Positions 8,042 through 16,155 of a DNA stretch of 64,000 nt are shown here, one piece after another (position 1 is the first letter of the stretch; every line of letters begins with the position of its first letter). Position numbers and translations under genes: made by a program. The stretch is from Fulvimarina sp040239565 (lineage in GTDB: Bacteria; Pseudomonadota; Alphaproteobacteria; Rhizobiales; Rhizobiaceae): NCBI RefSeq assembly GCF_040239565.1, contig NZ_JBEHWS010000011.1, forward strand, positions 78,291-142,290. Direction: 5' to 3'. Below the pieces are notes generated by a model. That model did no database searches and had not been told where the DNA came from. It saw only the letters and a list, made by a program, of their open reading frames with translations.

Positions 8042-9751
8042 ATGTCCGATATCACCAGCCAAACCGCACGGGTTACCGGTTTCCGGCTCGGCGTGGCCTC
8101 GCCGCCCCTGCTGCTGGGTCTCGCCACCATTCTGCTGTTCGCGCTGCTGACCTTCCCGATCACGGTGCCGATCGGACCGTTCTACTGGGACACGTTCATC
8201 TACTTCGATGCGGCGAACCGGCTTGCGAGCGGGCAGATGCCCTCGGTCGATTTCTTCGCCCCCGCCGGTCCCCTCGGTTACTGGCTGTTCGCTTCGCTCA
8301 ACGAGATTTTCACCCAGGCCCAACCGGCGCTTCTCGCTCAGTACATGATCCTGGTGATCGCTGCGCCGCTGCTGGCGGCCGTGCTGATGGATGTCGATCG
8401 TCGATCTCGAACAACCGCCCTCTCGCTGCTCCTGCCGTTTCTAATCTTCGTGGCGCTGCCTATCAACGCGACGGCCTATTCGTCCTATCCGGGGATCGAC
8501 GGCTTTGGCTATTACAACCGCCAGTGCATCCATCTTCTCTACGTCCTCACCGCCGCTCTTCTCTTCGCGACCAACCGGACCGTCCTTCTGACAGTGCTGA
8601 TCGGCACGATGACGGCCCTCTTTCTCACAAAGATCACCGGCTTCGTCTCGGGCGGCCTTCTTTGTGCGTTCGCCGTGCTTGCCGGCCGGGTGAGCGTCAA
8701 AGAGGGGTTCATCGTCTTCGCGGGATTTGCCGCCATCCTGCTCGGTCTCGAAGCCGCAACGGGCGTGACCTCGGCCTATGTCGCCGACCTGATGACGCTC
8801 GCCATCATGAACGACGGCGTTCTCCTCCAGCGTTTCCTTCAGGCCGGCTCGCTGCATTTCGGCATCTTTGCCTCGGCCGCGCTGCTTTGCCTTGCGCTTC
8901 TCTACGCCGAGCGGAATCAGCTCGCGACCTGCATCAAGACTTTTGCAACAGACAGGACCCTTTCCGGCGCCGCCTCGGTTTTCGATCGCGGCTCGATCTG
9001 GCTCGGCGTCGCGCTTTTCGCCGGCCTCTTCTTCGAGACACAGAATACGGGCAGCCAGCCTTTCGTCTTCGTCTGGCCTGTAGTGCTCATGATCCTTCTC
9101 AATATCGATCAGCTGGCCGGCAAGCTCCGCCTCGCCTGCCTGACGCTAGCCGCCGCAGCCACCCTTCCGAGCGCGGTTTCGACGATTCACCACGCCGCGC
9201 GGGCCGCTGTCGGACAGCTGCAATATGTGTCGATGGAGCTGCCTCATATGAAGACGCTCGACCAGGTGAGCCAGCGACCCGAAATCGTCGAGCGCTCGGC
9301 GATCGTTCTCGATCTCTACAAGCGTTTTCCGGAGACCTTTCAGGCTTTTGCGGATAAAGAAATCCTGCCGAGCTTCATCTTCTACACGGAGCAGGATACG
9401 CAGCTTACCTGGCTGCGCGCCGTCAGCGAGGGCGTTGAGGCCATCCAGGCCTACGAAGCTGAAAACGACGTGCGCTTCGAGACGATCTTCAGCCTCAATT
9501 TCACGAACCCGTTTCCCTATCTGATGGACCGCCGCGCTCCGAGGGGCGTACCCATCGGCGCCGATCCTTATCGTACGGTCCCGGAACCAAGCGAACAGGT
9601 CCTCGCAGAACTGAACGCAACCGATCTTATCCTTTACCCGAAATGCCCTGTCACGAACGCGAACCAGGAGCTCTACCGCTTCTACGAACCGGCACTGAGC
9701 TCCCGTAAGACCATAGAGCTGTCGCCCTGCTGGGACGGGCTCGTACGATAG
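8042..9751 (+). CDS. Large multi-pass membrane protein, GT-C-like
   Basis: A 569-residue protein with roughly ten hydrophobic helices in the first 360 residues and a hydrophilic C-terminal domain of about 200 residues. The first outer loop contains FYWDTFIYFDAANRLASGQMPSVDF and FAPAGPLGYWLFA. That pattern (helix, acidic loop with D and FYD-like residues, then GP.G..) resembles polytopic GT-C glycosyltransferases such as DUF2029/ArnT-like proteins, but no catalytic motif is certain. No glycan genes flank it. I do not recognise a specific family. Confidence 0.6.
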   Translation: MSDITSQTARVTGFRLGVASPPLLLGLATILLFALLTFPITVPIGPFYWDTFIYFDAANRLASGQMPSVDFFAPAGPLGYWLFASLNEIFTQAQPALLAQYMILVIAAPLLAAVLMDVDRRSRTTALSLLLPFLIFVALPINATAYSSYPGIDGFGYYNRQCIHLLYVLTAALLFATNRTVLLTVLIGTMTALFLTKITGFVSGGLLCAFAVLAGRVSVKEGFIVFAGFAAILLGLEAATGVTSAYVADLMTLAIMNDGVLLQRFLQAGSLHFGIFASAALLCLALLYAERNQLATCIKTFATDRTLSGAASVFDRGSIWLGVALFAGLFFETQNTGSQPFVFVWPVVLMILLNIDQLAGKLRLACLTLAAAATLPSAVSTIHHAARAAVGQLQYVSMELPHMKTLDQVSQRPEIVERSAIVLDLYKRFPETFQAFADKEILPSFIFYTEQDTQLTWLRAVSEGVEAIQAYEAENDVRFETIFSLNFTNPFPYLMDRRAPRGVPIGADPYRTVPEPSEQVLAELNATDLILYPKCPVTNANQELYRFYEPALSSRKTIELSPCWDGLVR

Positions 9752-9916
9752 GACCGCTAGATCGTCCCTTTTGAGAGCCGACACGGGTCGACTTTTGTGT
9801 GCCGGGGATCGTTCGAAGAACCCTTCGGACGGTTTGGCCTTGACCTTCCAGCGAGTGGAACTCCCACCTTTCGAAGATCGAACGGAGAGGGTTTCCATAG
9901 GAAGGACAATCCAGCC

Positions 9917-10690
9917 ATGGACAGCATTTCGACGACGGAAAACGGAAAAAAGGCCGTCCTCTATCGGATGGTCATGGATAAACACCTCTGCCCCTTCGGC
10001 CTCAAATCGAAAGATCTACTCGAGCGCGAGGGATTCGACGTCGAGGATCATCATCTGACGACGCGCGCCGAAACCGACGCGTTTCAGGAAAAGATCGGGG
10101 TCGAAACGACACCGCAGACCTTCATCGGCGGCGAGCGCGTCGGCGGCTATACGGAACTGCGCGAGCATTTCGGCAAACGCGTCAAAGAGAACCAGCACAC
10201 GACCTATCAGCCGGTCATCGCGATCTTCGCGGTCGCGTTCCTGATGGGACTCGCCGTTTCCTGGGCCGCCTACGACACCATCTTCACGTTGAGGGCGGTC
10301 GAATGGTTCTTCGCGATCTCGATGACCCTGCTCGGCATCCAGAAGCTGCAAGACGTCGAGAGCTTTTCGACGATGTTCCTCAACTACGATCTTCTGGCTC
10401 AACGCTGGGTGCCCTACGGCAAGCTCTATCCCTTCGGCGAAACCCTTGCCGGCATCTTGATGATCGCGGGTGCGCTTACCTGGATATCGGCGCCGATCGC
10501 ACTCGTCATCGGCACCGTCGGGGCGATTTCAGTATTTTACGCCGTCTACGTCCAGAAGCGCGAGCTCAAATGCGCCTGCGTCGGCGGCGCGTCGAGCGTG
10601 CCTCTCGGCTTCATTTCGCTGACCGAAAATCTGGTCATGATCGGCATGGGCATCTGGATGCCTATCCGCATGTTGCTTTGGGGCGGCTGA
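9917..10690 (+). CDS. Glutaredoxin-MauE/DoxX fusion membrane protein
   Basis: Two-part protein of 257 residues. Residues 12-85 form a glutaredoxin-like domain with CPFG (25-28) and a TTPQTFIGG cis-Pro loop; residues 90-257 form about four helices of the MauE/DoxX type and contain a Cys pair CACVGG (219-224). I start at the ATG at 9917 because upstream codons do not look coding. Such fusions occur beside BigR-type sulfur-stress genes, and bigR lies convergently 72 bases downstream. It probably moves reducing equivalents or handles thiols at the membrane; the substrate is not visible. Confidence 0.8.
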   Translation: MDSISTTENGKKAVLYRMVMDKHLCPFGLKSKDLLEREGFDVEDHHLTTRAETDAFQEKIGVETTPQTFIGGERVGGYTELREHFGKRVKENQHTTYQPVIAIFAVAFLMGLAVSWAAYDTIFTLRAVEWFFAISMTLLGIQKLQDVESFSTMFLNYDLLAQRWVPYGKLYPFGETLAGILMIAGALTWISAPIALVIGTVGAISVFYAVYVQKRELKCACVGGASSVPLGFISLTENLVMIGMGIWMPIRMLLWGG

Positions 10691-10718
10691 TTGAGACGAA
10701 GCGGTAACCGCGAGCAGG

Positions 10719-10763
10719 AAAAAAGCGAGGACGCGTCGACGCGAATGCTCGCCCGCCTCGCTT
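10719..10763 (-). terminator. Rho-independent terminator of bigR
   Basis: Read on the minus strand, AAGCGAGG pairs with CCTCGCTT and is followed by a T-run. The 25-base insert contains its own CGCGTCGACGCG dyad. The stem begins at the bigR stop codon. It also separates bigR from the convergent glutaredoxin-MauE gene. Confidence 0.75.
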
Positions 10764-11107
10764 CAGCCGTTTCCTCTTTCGGATTTTGCCCGTCCGGGGC
10801 CGCAGAAGATTTCATAGAGGCTTTCCATGATCGCCCGAATCTCACCGTCGGCGAGGCGGTAGTGGATCGTCTGACGGTCGCGCCGGGTTTCTACGGCTCC
10901 GCCGGCGCGCAATTTTGCGAGGTGTTGGGAGAGTGCCGACTGGCTGAGGCCAACGGCTTCAGCAAGCGCGCCGACTTGAAGCTCCCCTTCGGCGAGAAGG
11001 CACAGGATGCGCAGCCGAGCGGGATTGGCGATCAGCGAGAGGATCGCCGCCACTTCCTCTGAACGCTCTTCCAAAAATTCTATATTAGATATTGCTAATT
11101 TAGACAT
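10763..11107 (-). CDS. bigR: BigR-type ArsR-family repressor
   Basis: Winged-helix repressor (114 residues) sensing sulfide/persulfide. The recognition region reads VGLSQSALSQHLAKLRAGGAV. Two cysteines, C36 in RLRILCLL and C102 in EIFCGPG, are 66 residues apart, exactly the spacing of the Cys42/Cys108 pair that forms the regulatory disulfide in BigR. It is divergent from the MBL-rhodanese genes across an AT-rich dyad-containing region (11082-11103), the probable operator for both directions. No metal-site motif of the ArsR type is seen. Confidence 0.9.
   Translation of the reverse strand: MSKLAISNIEFLEERSEEVAAILSLIANPARLRILCLLAEGELQVGALAEAVGLSQSALSQHLAKLRAGGAVETRRDRQTIHYRLADGEIRAIMESLYEIFCGPGRAKSERGNG
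11082..11103. promoter_or_regulatory. Probable BigR operator
   Basis: An AT-rich island in otherwise GC-rich DNA between bigR and the MBL gene. TTAG (11085-11088), CTAA (11095-11098) and TTAG (11100-11103) form two overlapping dyads: ATTAG-N6-CTAAT and CTAA-T-TTAG. BigR is known to bind AT-rich palindromes in its own promoter; binding here is inferred. Confidence 0.6.
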
Positions 11108-11161
11108 TAATCATATATGGCGCTCAACCCTTTGGAAGACAATCGGACGATGGAGATTGCC

Positions 11162-12055
11162 ATGCTCGCCCGCCATAGTCCCTCGACCGGCCCAAGGTCG
11201 CCGGACGTATGGGGCTTCTACGAGGAGAACACTGGCTCGATCCAGTATCTTGTCGCCGACCCCGCGACGAAGAAAGCTACTCTGATCGACGTCGTTCAGA
11301 ATTTCGATCCCCCCGAGGCTCGAACCGGCTTCGAGAGCGCCGACGAAGTTCTGCATTTCGCTAACAAACAGGGACTCACGATCGAGCGTGTGCTCGATAC
11401 CCATCCCCATGCCGATCATCTGATGGCATCCACCTACCTGAAGAACAAGCTGAAGGTCCCGAACGGCATCGGCGAAAAGGTTCTGGAGATCGCCGATCTG
11501 TGGCGCGACCTCTATCATCTGCCGGATGCATTCGACCCAGTCCGCGACTTCGACGATCTGTTCGCGGATGGCGACAGCTTCACGATTGGCGACCTTCAGA
11601 TGAAGGTGATCCTGTCGCCCGGCCATACGCTGGGCTCGATCACCTATGTCGTCGGCGATGCCGCCTTCGTCCACGATACGCTGATGTATCCGGATATGGG
11701 TTCGAGCCGAGCGGACTTCCCCGGCGGCGACGCAGGTATACTCTGGGACTCGATCCAGACGATCCTAGCGCTGCCTCCGGAAACCCGGCTCTTCGTCGGC
11801 CACGACTACGGAACAGACGAGCGCGAAGAGATCTTCTGGGAAGCGACGGTCGCCGAGCACAAGCGCGCCAACAAGCATGTGCGCGACGGCATCTCGAAAG
11901 AGGAGTTCGTCAAGACGCGTACCGAGCGCGACGAAACGCTGTCCCTGCCTGACCGGATGCTCCACGCGTTGCAGGTCAATCTGCGGGCGGGTCAGCTCCC
12001 GCCGGCGGAGGCCGATGGCCATGTCTATTTAAAAATACCAATGAATCGGCTTTGA
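11162..12055 (+). CDS. blh: Persulfide dioxygenase-like MBL-fold hydrolase (Blh/ETHE1 type)
   Basis: Oxidises (glutathione) persulfide to sulfite in ETHE1/Blh homologues, using a single iron. The metal motif HPHADH is at 81-86; a second metal His follows in SPGHTLGSI and an Asp in FVHDTLMYPDMGSSRADF, the arrangement of the ETHE1 branch, and GHDYG closes the site. I favour the ATG at 11162 (GGAGA 5 bases upstream, 297 residues). The upstream start at 11117 would leave only 9 bases to divergent bigR and no room for a promoter. A rhodanese gene follows directly. Confidence 0.85.
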   Translation: MLARHSPSTGPRSPDVWGFYEENTGSIQYLVADPATKKATLIDVVQNFDPPEARTGFESADEVLHFANKQGLTIERVLDTHPHADHLMASTYLKNKLKVPNGIGEKVLEIADLWRDLYHLPDAFDPVRDFDDLFADGDSFTIGDLQMKVILSPGHTLGSITYVVGDAAFVHDTLMYPDMGSSRADFPGGDAGILWDSIQTILALPPETRLFVGHDYGTDEREEIFWEATVAEHKRANKHVRDGISKEEFVKTRTERDETLSLPDRMLHALQVNLRAGQLPPAEADGHVYLKIPMNRL

Positions 12056-12066
12056 AGGAGGCTCGA

Positions 12067-12456
12067 ATGCCCAAGACCATGAAGGATTTCGTCGCCGAGG
12101 CTCGCAAAATGACCGGCGGCTCGGTCGACGCCGGGAAGGCCGACGGCCTGATTCTCGATGTGCGCGAGGCGCATGAACTCGACACGGACGGCCGTGTTCC
12201 GGATGCGGTTCATATTCCACGCGGGTTTCTGGAAGCGAAGGCGGACGTGACCAACGAGGGCGGCGAGAAGGCGCTCCATGCCTCCCATGCCGGCGGAATG
12301 CCGGTCCACGTCCTCTGCGCCTCAGGAGCGCGAGCAAGTCTTGCGGCAGCAACGCTGACCGAGATGGGCTATTCCGCCAAACCGATCGAAGGCGGTCTCA
12401 AAGCCTGGCGCGAAGCCGGCAGACCGGTCGATGGCGGGAATGGAGGCACGTCATGA
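12067..12456 (+). CDS. Rhodanese-domain sulfurtransferase
   Basis: Single rhodanese domain of 129 residues. The active-site loop is CASGARA with the sulfur-carrying Cys84; the ILDVRE and VPDAVHIPRG motifs are typical. AAGGAGG just before the ATG at 12067 decides the start. It follows the persulfide dioxygenase gene by 11 bases and ends overlapping the next small ORF (ATGA), so all three genes form one operon under the BigR-type regulator. It likely moves sulfane sulfur between thiols in that pathway. Confidence 0.88.
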   Translation: MPKTMKDFVAEARKMTGGSVDAGKADGLILDVREAHELDTDGRVPDAVHIPRGFLEAKADVTNEGGEKALHASHAGGMPVHVLCASGARASLAAATLTEMGYSAKPIEGGLKAWREAGRPVDGGNGGTS

Positions 12457-12578
12457 TGCATGACGGAAGCGACATGATGGGTTCGTGGATGCCGTTCGGG
12501 ATGGGCCTCTGGGGCATCCTCTGGCTCGTCATCGTCGTTCTGGTGATCGCGGCGCTGATCAAATTCCTGCGCCGCTAA
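12453..12578 (+). CDS. 41-residue single-helix membrane peptide
   Basis: A short frame whose ATG overlaps the rhodanese stop codon (ATGA). It encodes a Met- and His-containing N-terminus (MMHDGSDMMGSWMPFGMG), one strongly hydrophobic helix LWGILWLVIVVLVIAALI and a basic KFLRR tail. This looks like a small inner-membrane peptide with the tail inside. GGAGG (12442-12446) supplies a ribosome site. Similar Met/His-rich short membrane proteins often have SHOCT domains, absent here. Function unknown; the operon suggests sulfur stress. Confidence 0.7.
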   Translation: MMHDGSDMMGSWMPFGMGLWGILWLVIVVLVIAALIKFLRR

Positions 12579-12603
12579 GGCCTTTGCCGCCGAGCAAAAT
12601 CGC

Positions 12604-13068
12604 TTAGCGCGGGTAGCTGGCGAAGACTTCGCTCGAACCATCCTCTTTGACCAGCAACACGTCGTACGGCGTGTCGCCATTGCCCATGCCCGGCGCATCG
12701 GCCGGCATGCCCGGCACTGAAAGTCCGATCGCTTCGGGCTTTTCGGTCAAGAGACGCTTGATATCCGAAGCCGGAACGTGGCCTTCGATCGCATAGCCGT
12801 CGATCAGGCCCGTATGGCAAGAGGAATGCTTCGGCGTGAAACCCGCTTGCTGCTTCTGGGCATTGAGATCGGCCATGCCGACATGTTCCACCTCGACGTC
12901 ATATCCAGCCTCTTCGACATGCCGAACCCAGGCCGCACAGCAGCCGCAGGTGGGAGAGGCGTAGACCTTCATCGCCTCACCGGCATGGGCAAGGAATGTC
13001 GTCGAGAACAGGGCGAGCGCGCCGGCGCCGAGTGCTGCTGCAATGCCGGTCTTGGTCCGAGTCGTCAT
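12604..13068 (-). CDS. DUF411 exported metal-binding-like protein
   Basis: Exported protein of 154 residues: signal peptide to about residue 29 (AHAG), then MKVYASPTCGCCAAWVRHVEE with a CGCC cluster, followed by HSSCHTG, PASDIKRLL and PGMP. These are the DUF411 landmarks; the family is often found in copper and other metal-resistance contexts. A CueR-type regulator gene lies 4.7 kb away but is not adjacent. It is convergent with the sulfur operon. Confidence 0.85.
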   Translation of the reverse strand: MTTRTKTGIAAALGAGALALFSTTFLAHAGEAMKVYASPTCGCCAAWVRHVEEAGYDVEVEHVGMADLNAQKQQAGFTPKHSSCHTGLIDGYAIEGHVPASDIKRLLTEKPEAIGLSVPGMPADAPGMGNGDTPYDVLLVKEDGSSEVFASYPR

Positions 13069-13303
13069 GGATCGTTCTCCTTCTCCGGGTCATACTCGCT
13101 TTCGCTAATCCTAAGCGAGCAAGAGCAAGTCGTCAGCTTAACACTTCGTCAGAAAGACGAATGAGTCTTGCCTTGAGACACTGGCCGTGAAGTGACGCCG
13201 GTGAGAACAAAGATGGGAATTTCAGCTGGATTTGGTGGCAAAGACAGCGACATCAAAATGCACCAAACTCTGCGAAAATCGCTTTTAAATCAATAATTTA
13301 GGA

Positions 13304-13380
13304 TGGCGATCCCACCAGGATTCGAACCTGGGACCTACGGCTTAGAAGGCCGTTGCTCTATCCAGCTGAGCTATGGGACC
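13304..13380 (-). tRNA. tRNA-Arg (anticodon TCT)
   Basis: A 77-base cloverleaf on the minus strand. The acceptor GGTCCCA pairs with TGGGATC (one G-T), followed by discriminator G and an encoded CCA. The anticodon loop CTTCTAA gives TCT, decoding AGA. The D-arm has AGCTCAGCTGGATAGAGC and the T-arm GGTTCGAATCC. Confidence 0.97.
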
Positions 13381-13434
13381 GTTGCGTCGATGATAGGTCA
13401 TCGAGGCGGACAAAGTCACGCGACCAAGGGGCCG

Positions 13435-13740
13435 TCAGTGTGTCCAGGGCTGGCGTCGGTCGTATTTGAAATTATCGGCATAGGCGACACGAACCCGCTT
13501 GGTCTCTTTGGGCTCTTCGACGCGGTAGGGAATGTCGTTGCGCTCGGCATATTCAATCGCCTGTTCACGCGTTTCGAACGACAGGCGCAACTGGCTCAGC
13601 ATGTCGCCGGACGACGTGTAACCCATCAGGGGATCGATCCGCTTCGGCTCCTGCGGCTCGTAGACCAGCAGCCATTCCTGCGTCTTGGCCTTGCCCGACT
13701 GCATGGCGGTGCGCGTTGGTTTATAGATCCTCGCGACCAT
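13435..13740 (-). CDS. NDUFS4-like NADH dehydrogenase (complex I) accessory protein
   Basis: A 101-residue protein of the ETC complex I conserved-region family (mitochondrial NDUFS4/AQDQ homologue), an accessory subunit on the peripheral arm of alphaproteobacterial complex I. Visible landmarks are ARIYKPTRTAMQSGKAKTQEW, MGYTSSGDML.QLRLSFETREQAIEYAE and the C-terminal NFKYDRRQPWTH. The gene lies between two tRNA genes on the same strand, a frequent position in Rhizobiales. Confidence 0.93.
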   Translation of the reverse strand: MVARIYKPTRTAMQSGKAKTQEWLLVYEPQEPKRIDPLMGYTSSGDMLSQLRLSFETREQAIEYAERNDIPYRVEEPKETKRVRVAYADNFKYDRRQPWTH

Positions 13741-13786
13741 TGCGATCCTCTAGCGAAATGAGCCAACGATGCCGGCAAAATAAGCA

Positions 13787-13863
<77 letters not shown>

Positions 13864-14032
13864 AGACTGCTCATTCGGCCGTCGTCCACGGGATGAGGAT
13901 GTGAAGGGGCGGCCCCTGAAAGTCAAGGCGGCAGAGGCAGTCATATCCGCACTTTGAGGAATATTCCGCCGACCTGTCTTTGACACCGGGCCTGACGCAC
14001 TTAAGACCCAACAAAAGCGCAAGGAAAGAAGG

Positions 14033-14839
14033 ATGAATGCCATGCAGGACGGCGACCGTGACACCGGCCACGAAGTGAGCGTCGGCGAAAGCGGCGATAC
14101 GCGGCAGATCGCATACCGGACTCTCGACGGTAGAGGACCGACGATCGTCTGGCTCGGCGGATACCGCTCCGACATGCGCGGCACCAAGGCCGAGCACCTG
14201 CTCGACATCGCGGCCCGCGAAGGCCGCGCCTATATGCGGCTCGATTATTCCGGTCACGGCGAATCGGGCGGGCGCTTTGAAGAGGGCACGATCTCTCGAT
14301 GGACAGAGGAGGCGTTGCGCGCCATCGAGGCCTCGGGTGCTCGATCTGTCCTCCTCGTCGGCTCGTCCATGGGCGCCTGGATTGCCCTCAACCTCGTTGC
14401 CCGCGCCCGCAGCGGCCAGGCCTCCTTTTCGGTCGCAGGCCTTCTGCTTCTCGCCCCGGCTCCCGATTTCACCGAACGTCTCATGCGACCGCGACTGAGC
14501 GAGGCCGACCTCATGAGCATCCAAACGCGCGGTCTGCTGGAAGAGCCATCTGAGTACAGCGACGAGCCGAATATCTACACCAAGGCGCTGTTCGACGACG
14601 GCGCAGCCAATCTGGTGATGGACGGCCCGATCGAGACCGGGTGCCCGGTCGCAATCATTCAAGGCATGGAGGACCCCGACGTGCCCCACGCCCATGCACT
14701 GGCTCTGATGACTTGCCTGTCAGCCGACGATGCCACGATGACGCTGATCAGAAATGGCGACCATCGGCTGTCGCGCCCCAAAGACCTCGACGTTATCGAA
14801 CGGGTTCTGACCAATCTGCTGGGACAGATCACGGCCTGA
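14033..14839 (+). CDS. Alpha/beta hydrolase
   Basis: Cytoplasmic serine hydrolase of 268 residues. The nucleophile elbow is GSSMG (110-114, Ser112); the oxyanion region is WLGGYRSDM (40-48), LDYSGHGESGG follows strand 4 and the likely catalytic His is in RNGDHRLSRPKD near the C-terminus. This arrangement matches the short-chain esterase group related to human ABHD10-type palmitoyl-thioesterases, common in alphaproteobacteria. AAGGAAAGAAGG precedes the ATG. Substrate unknown. Confidence 0.85.
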   Translation: MNAMQDGDRDTGHEVSVGESGDTRQIAYRTLDGRGPTIVWLGGYRSDMRGTKAEHLLDIAAREGRAYMRLDYSGHGESGGRFEEGTISRWTEEALRAIEASGARSVLLVGSSMGAWIALNLVARARSGQASFSVAGLLLLAPAPDFTERLMRPRLSEADLMSIQTRGLLEEPSEYSDEPNIYTKALFDDGAANLVMDGPIETGCPVAIIQGMEDPDVPHAHALALMTCLSADDATMTLIRNGDHRLSRPKDLDVIERVLTNLLGQITA

Positions 14840-15057
14840 AGCAATAGCGCGAGAGCGTCCATTCCCAGAGATCAGCAACGCGACCAATAGATCATTATCT
14901 TATACTAAAGTCGAAACCGTTAGTCGCGACGCAAATTAATCTGTTCTACCAACCAGAATAGGGCGAAAAATCGATTTTTATTGAACGACTTAATGGCATC
15001 GACGCCTGATTTACGTTACTGTCGATATCGAGGGACATACCTCTCGATGGGAGGAAT

Positions 15058-15264
15058 ATGAACGTGAGCTTCGATGATGATCGTGAGCTGGTCGAACTCG
15101 TCAGCGCTGCGTTGAAATCGCTTTCGGTTGCCTCTTCGAATACCAAGCCGGTCGATTTTGCCACCGTCAAACGGGAAGAAGCATCGATGGCTCGCATGGT
15201 GGCGAGCCTGTCGGCTAGCTCTCCTCGTCGTCATCCCCAGCCGACACGGACGGACCGGGAATAA
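15058..15264 (+). CDS. Hypothetical small protein (68 residues)
   Basis: A short frame preceded by GGGAGG at a good distance from its ATG. The product is hydrophilic (FDDDRELVELVSAALKSLSV at the N-terminus, Ser/Arg-rich C-terminus) with one possible amphipathic helix. Its last 50 bases overlap the 3' end of yacG on the other strand. The 218 bases upstream are AT-rich and hold no other gene. I recognise no family; the ribosome site is the main support. Confidence 0.4.
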   Translation: MNVSFDDDRELVELVSAALKSLSVASSNTKPVDFATVKREEASMARMVASLSASSPRRHPQPTRTDRE

Positions 15265-15412
15265 CGTAACTTCCCGCCAGCCAGCGATTGAGATCGACCG
15301 CCTTGCACCGTTCCGAGCAGAACGGGAACAGCTCCCGGGACGACTCGCGTCCGCATTCGGGGCATCGGCGCTTGCGGCGCAATGGCGTCACTTTCGAAGT
15401 CGGTTCGGTCAT
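15215..15412 (-). CDS. yacG: DNA gyrase inhibitor YacG
   Basis: Zinc-finger protein of 65 residues that binds and inhibits gyrase. Four cysteines CPECGRES and FCSERCKAVDLNRWL are the family signature (C-X2-C...C-X3-C), and an acidic C-terminal tail DDDEES follows. It lies directly downstream of maf on the same strand with a 4-base overlap, a conserved alphaproteobacterial order. Confidence 0.93.
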   Translation of the reverse strand: MTEPTSKVTPLRRKRRCPECGRESSRELFPFCSERCKAVDLNRWLAGSYVIPGPSVSAGDDDEES

Positions 15413-16113
15413 GGGGCTGCGGAAGCGGCTTCCTTGTCTCGATCCGGCTGCTGTTTTTTCTCGTCCTCGTCCACGGGCATCAGTGGCGACGTATCCTGAT
15501 CGTCGTCGTCGAGCAGCAATCCCGTTCGCGAGTCGATGTCGTAGCCCTCGCCCGCAAGAAGATTGACCGTCTCATACAGCGGCAGACCGACAACGTTGGT
15601 ATAAGATCCGATCAGCCGTACGACGAAAGCGCCTGCCCTTCCCTGAATGGCATAGCCACCGGCCTTGCCCCGCCACTCGCCGGATCTCAGATACCGGTCG
15701 ATATCCTCTCTCGACAGACGCTTGAACCGAACCCGGCTCTCGACGAGACGCTGGCGCAGGGAACCGCGCGGCGTGATCAGACTGACACCCGTATAGACCC
15801 GGTGCGCGCGACCCGACAGGATACGCAGGCAAGCCTGAGCATCCTCCTGAAGTTCCGCCTTCGGCATGATGTCGCGGCCGACGCAGACCACCGTATCGGC
15901 TGCAAGGACGTATGCGTTGTCGTAATTGAGTTCAGCGACTCGCTTCGAGGTCGCTTCCGCCTTTTCGCGCGACAGACGCTTTACCAGAGACCGCGGATGT
16001 TCGTTACGTGTCGGCGTCTCGTCGAGATCGGCCGGCATCATCACATCCGGCTCTATGCCGGCCTGCTGAAGCAGTGCGAGACGACGCGGCGAAGCTGAGG
16101 CGAGTATCAGCAT
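15409..16113 (-). CDS. maf: Maf-family nucleoside triphosphate pyrophosphatase
   Basis: Hydrolyses non-canonical or UTP/dTTP-type nucleotides to the monophosphate. N-terminal SASPRR (6-11), DETP, the LAADTVV loop, RILSGRAHRVYTGV and GKAGGYAIQG are all present. At 234 residues it is longer than the usual 190-210 because of an acidic Asp/Glu/Lys-rich tail after residue 205. It is followed by yacG and preceded by infA on the same strand, the usual infA-maf-yacG order. Confidence 0.93.
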   Translation of the reverse strand: MLILASASPRRLALLQQAGIEPDVMMPADLDETPTRNEHPRSLVKRLSREKAEATSKRVAELNYDNAYVLAADTVVCVGRDIMPKAELQEDAQACLRILSGRAHRVYTGVSLITPRGSLRQRLVESRVRFKRLSREDIDRYLRSGEWRGKAGGYAIQGRAGAFVVRLIGSYTNVVGLPLYETVNLLAGEGYDIDSRTGLLLDDDDQDTSPLMPVDEDEKKQQPDRDKEAASAAP

Positions 16114-16155
16114 GAGAACTCTTCGCGAAAATGCGTTGATCGGCGCGGCAGGTGA

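Noticed and set aside
13231..13267. TTTGGTG...CACCAAA inverted repeat downstream of tRNA-Arg(TCT)
   Set aside because: The 23-base spacer has no further pairing and there is no T-run, so I cannot support a terminator or operator.
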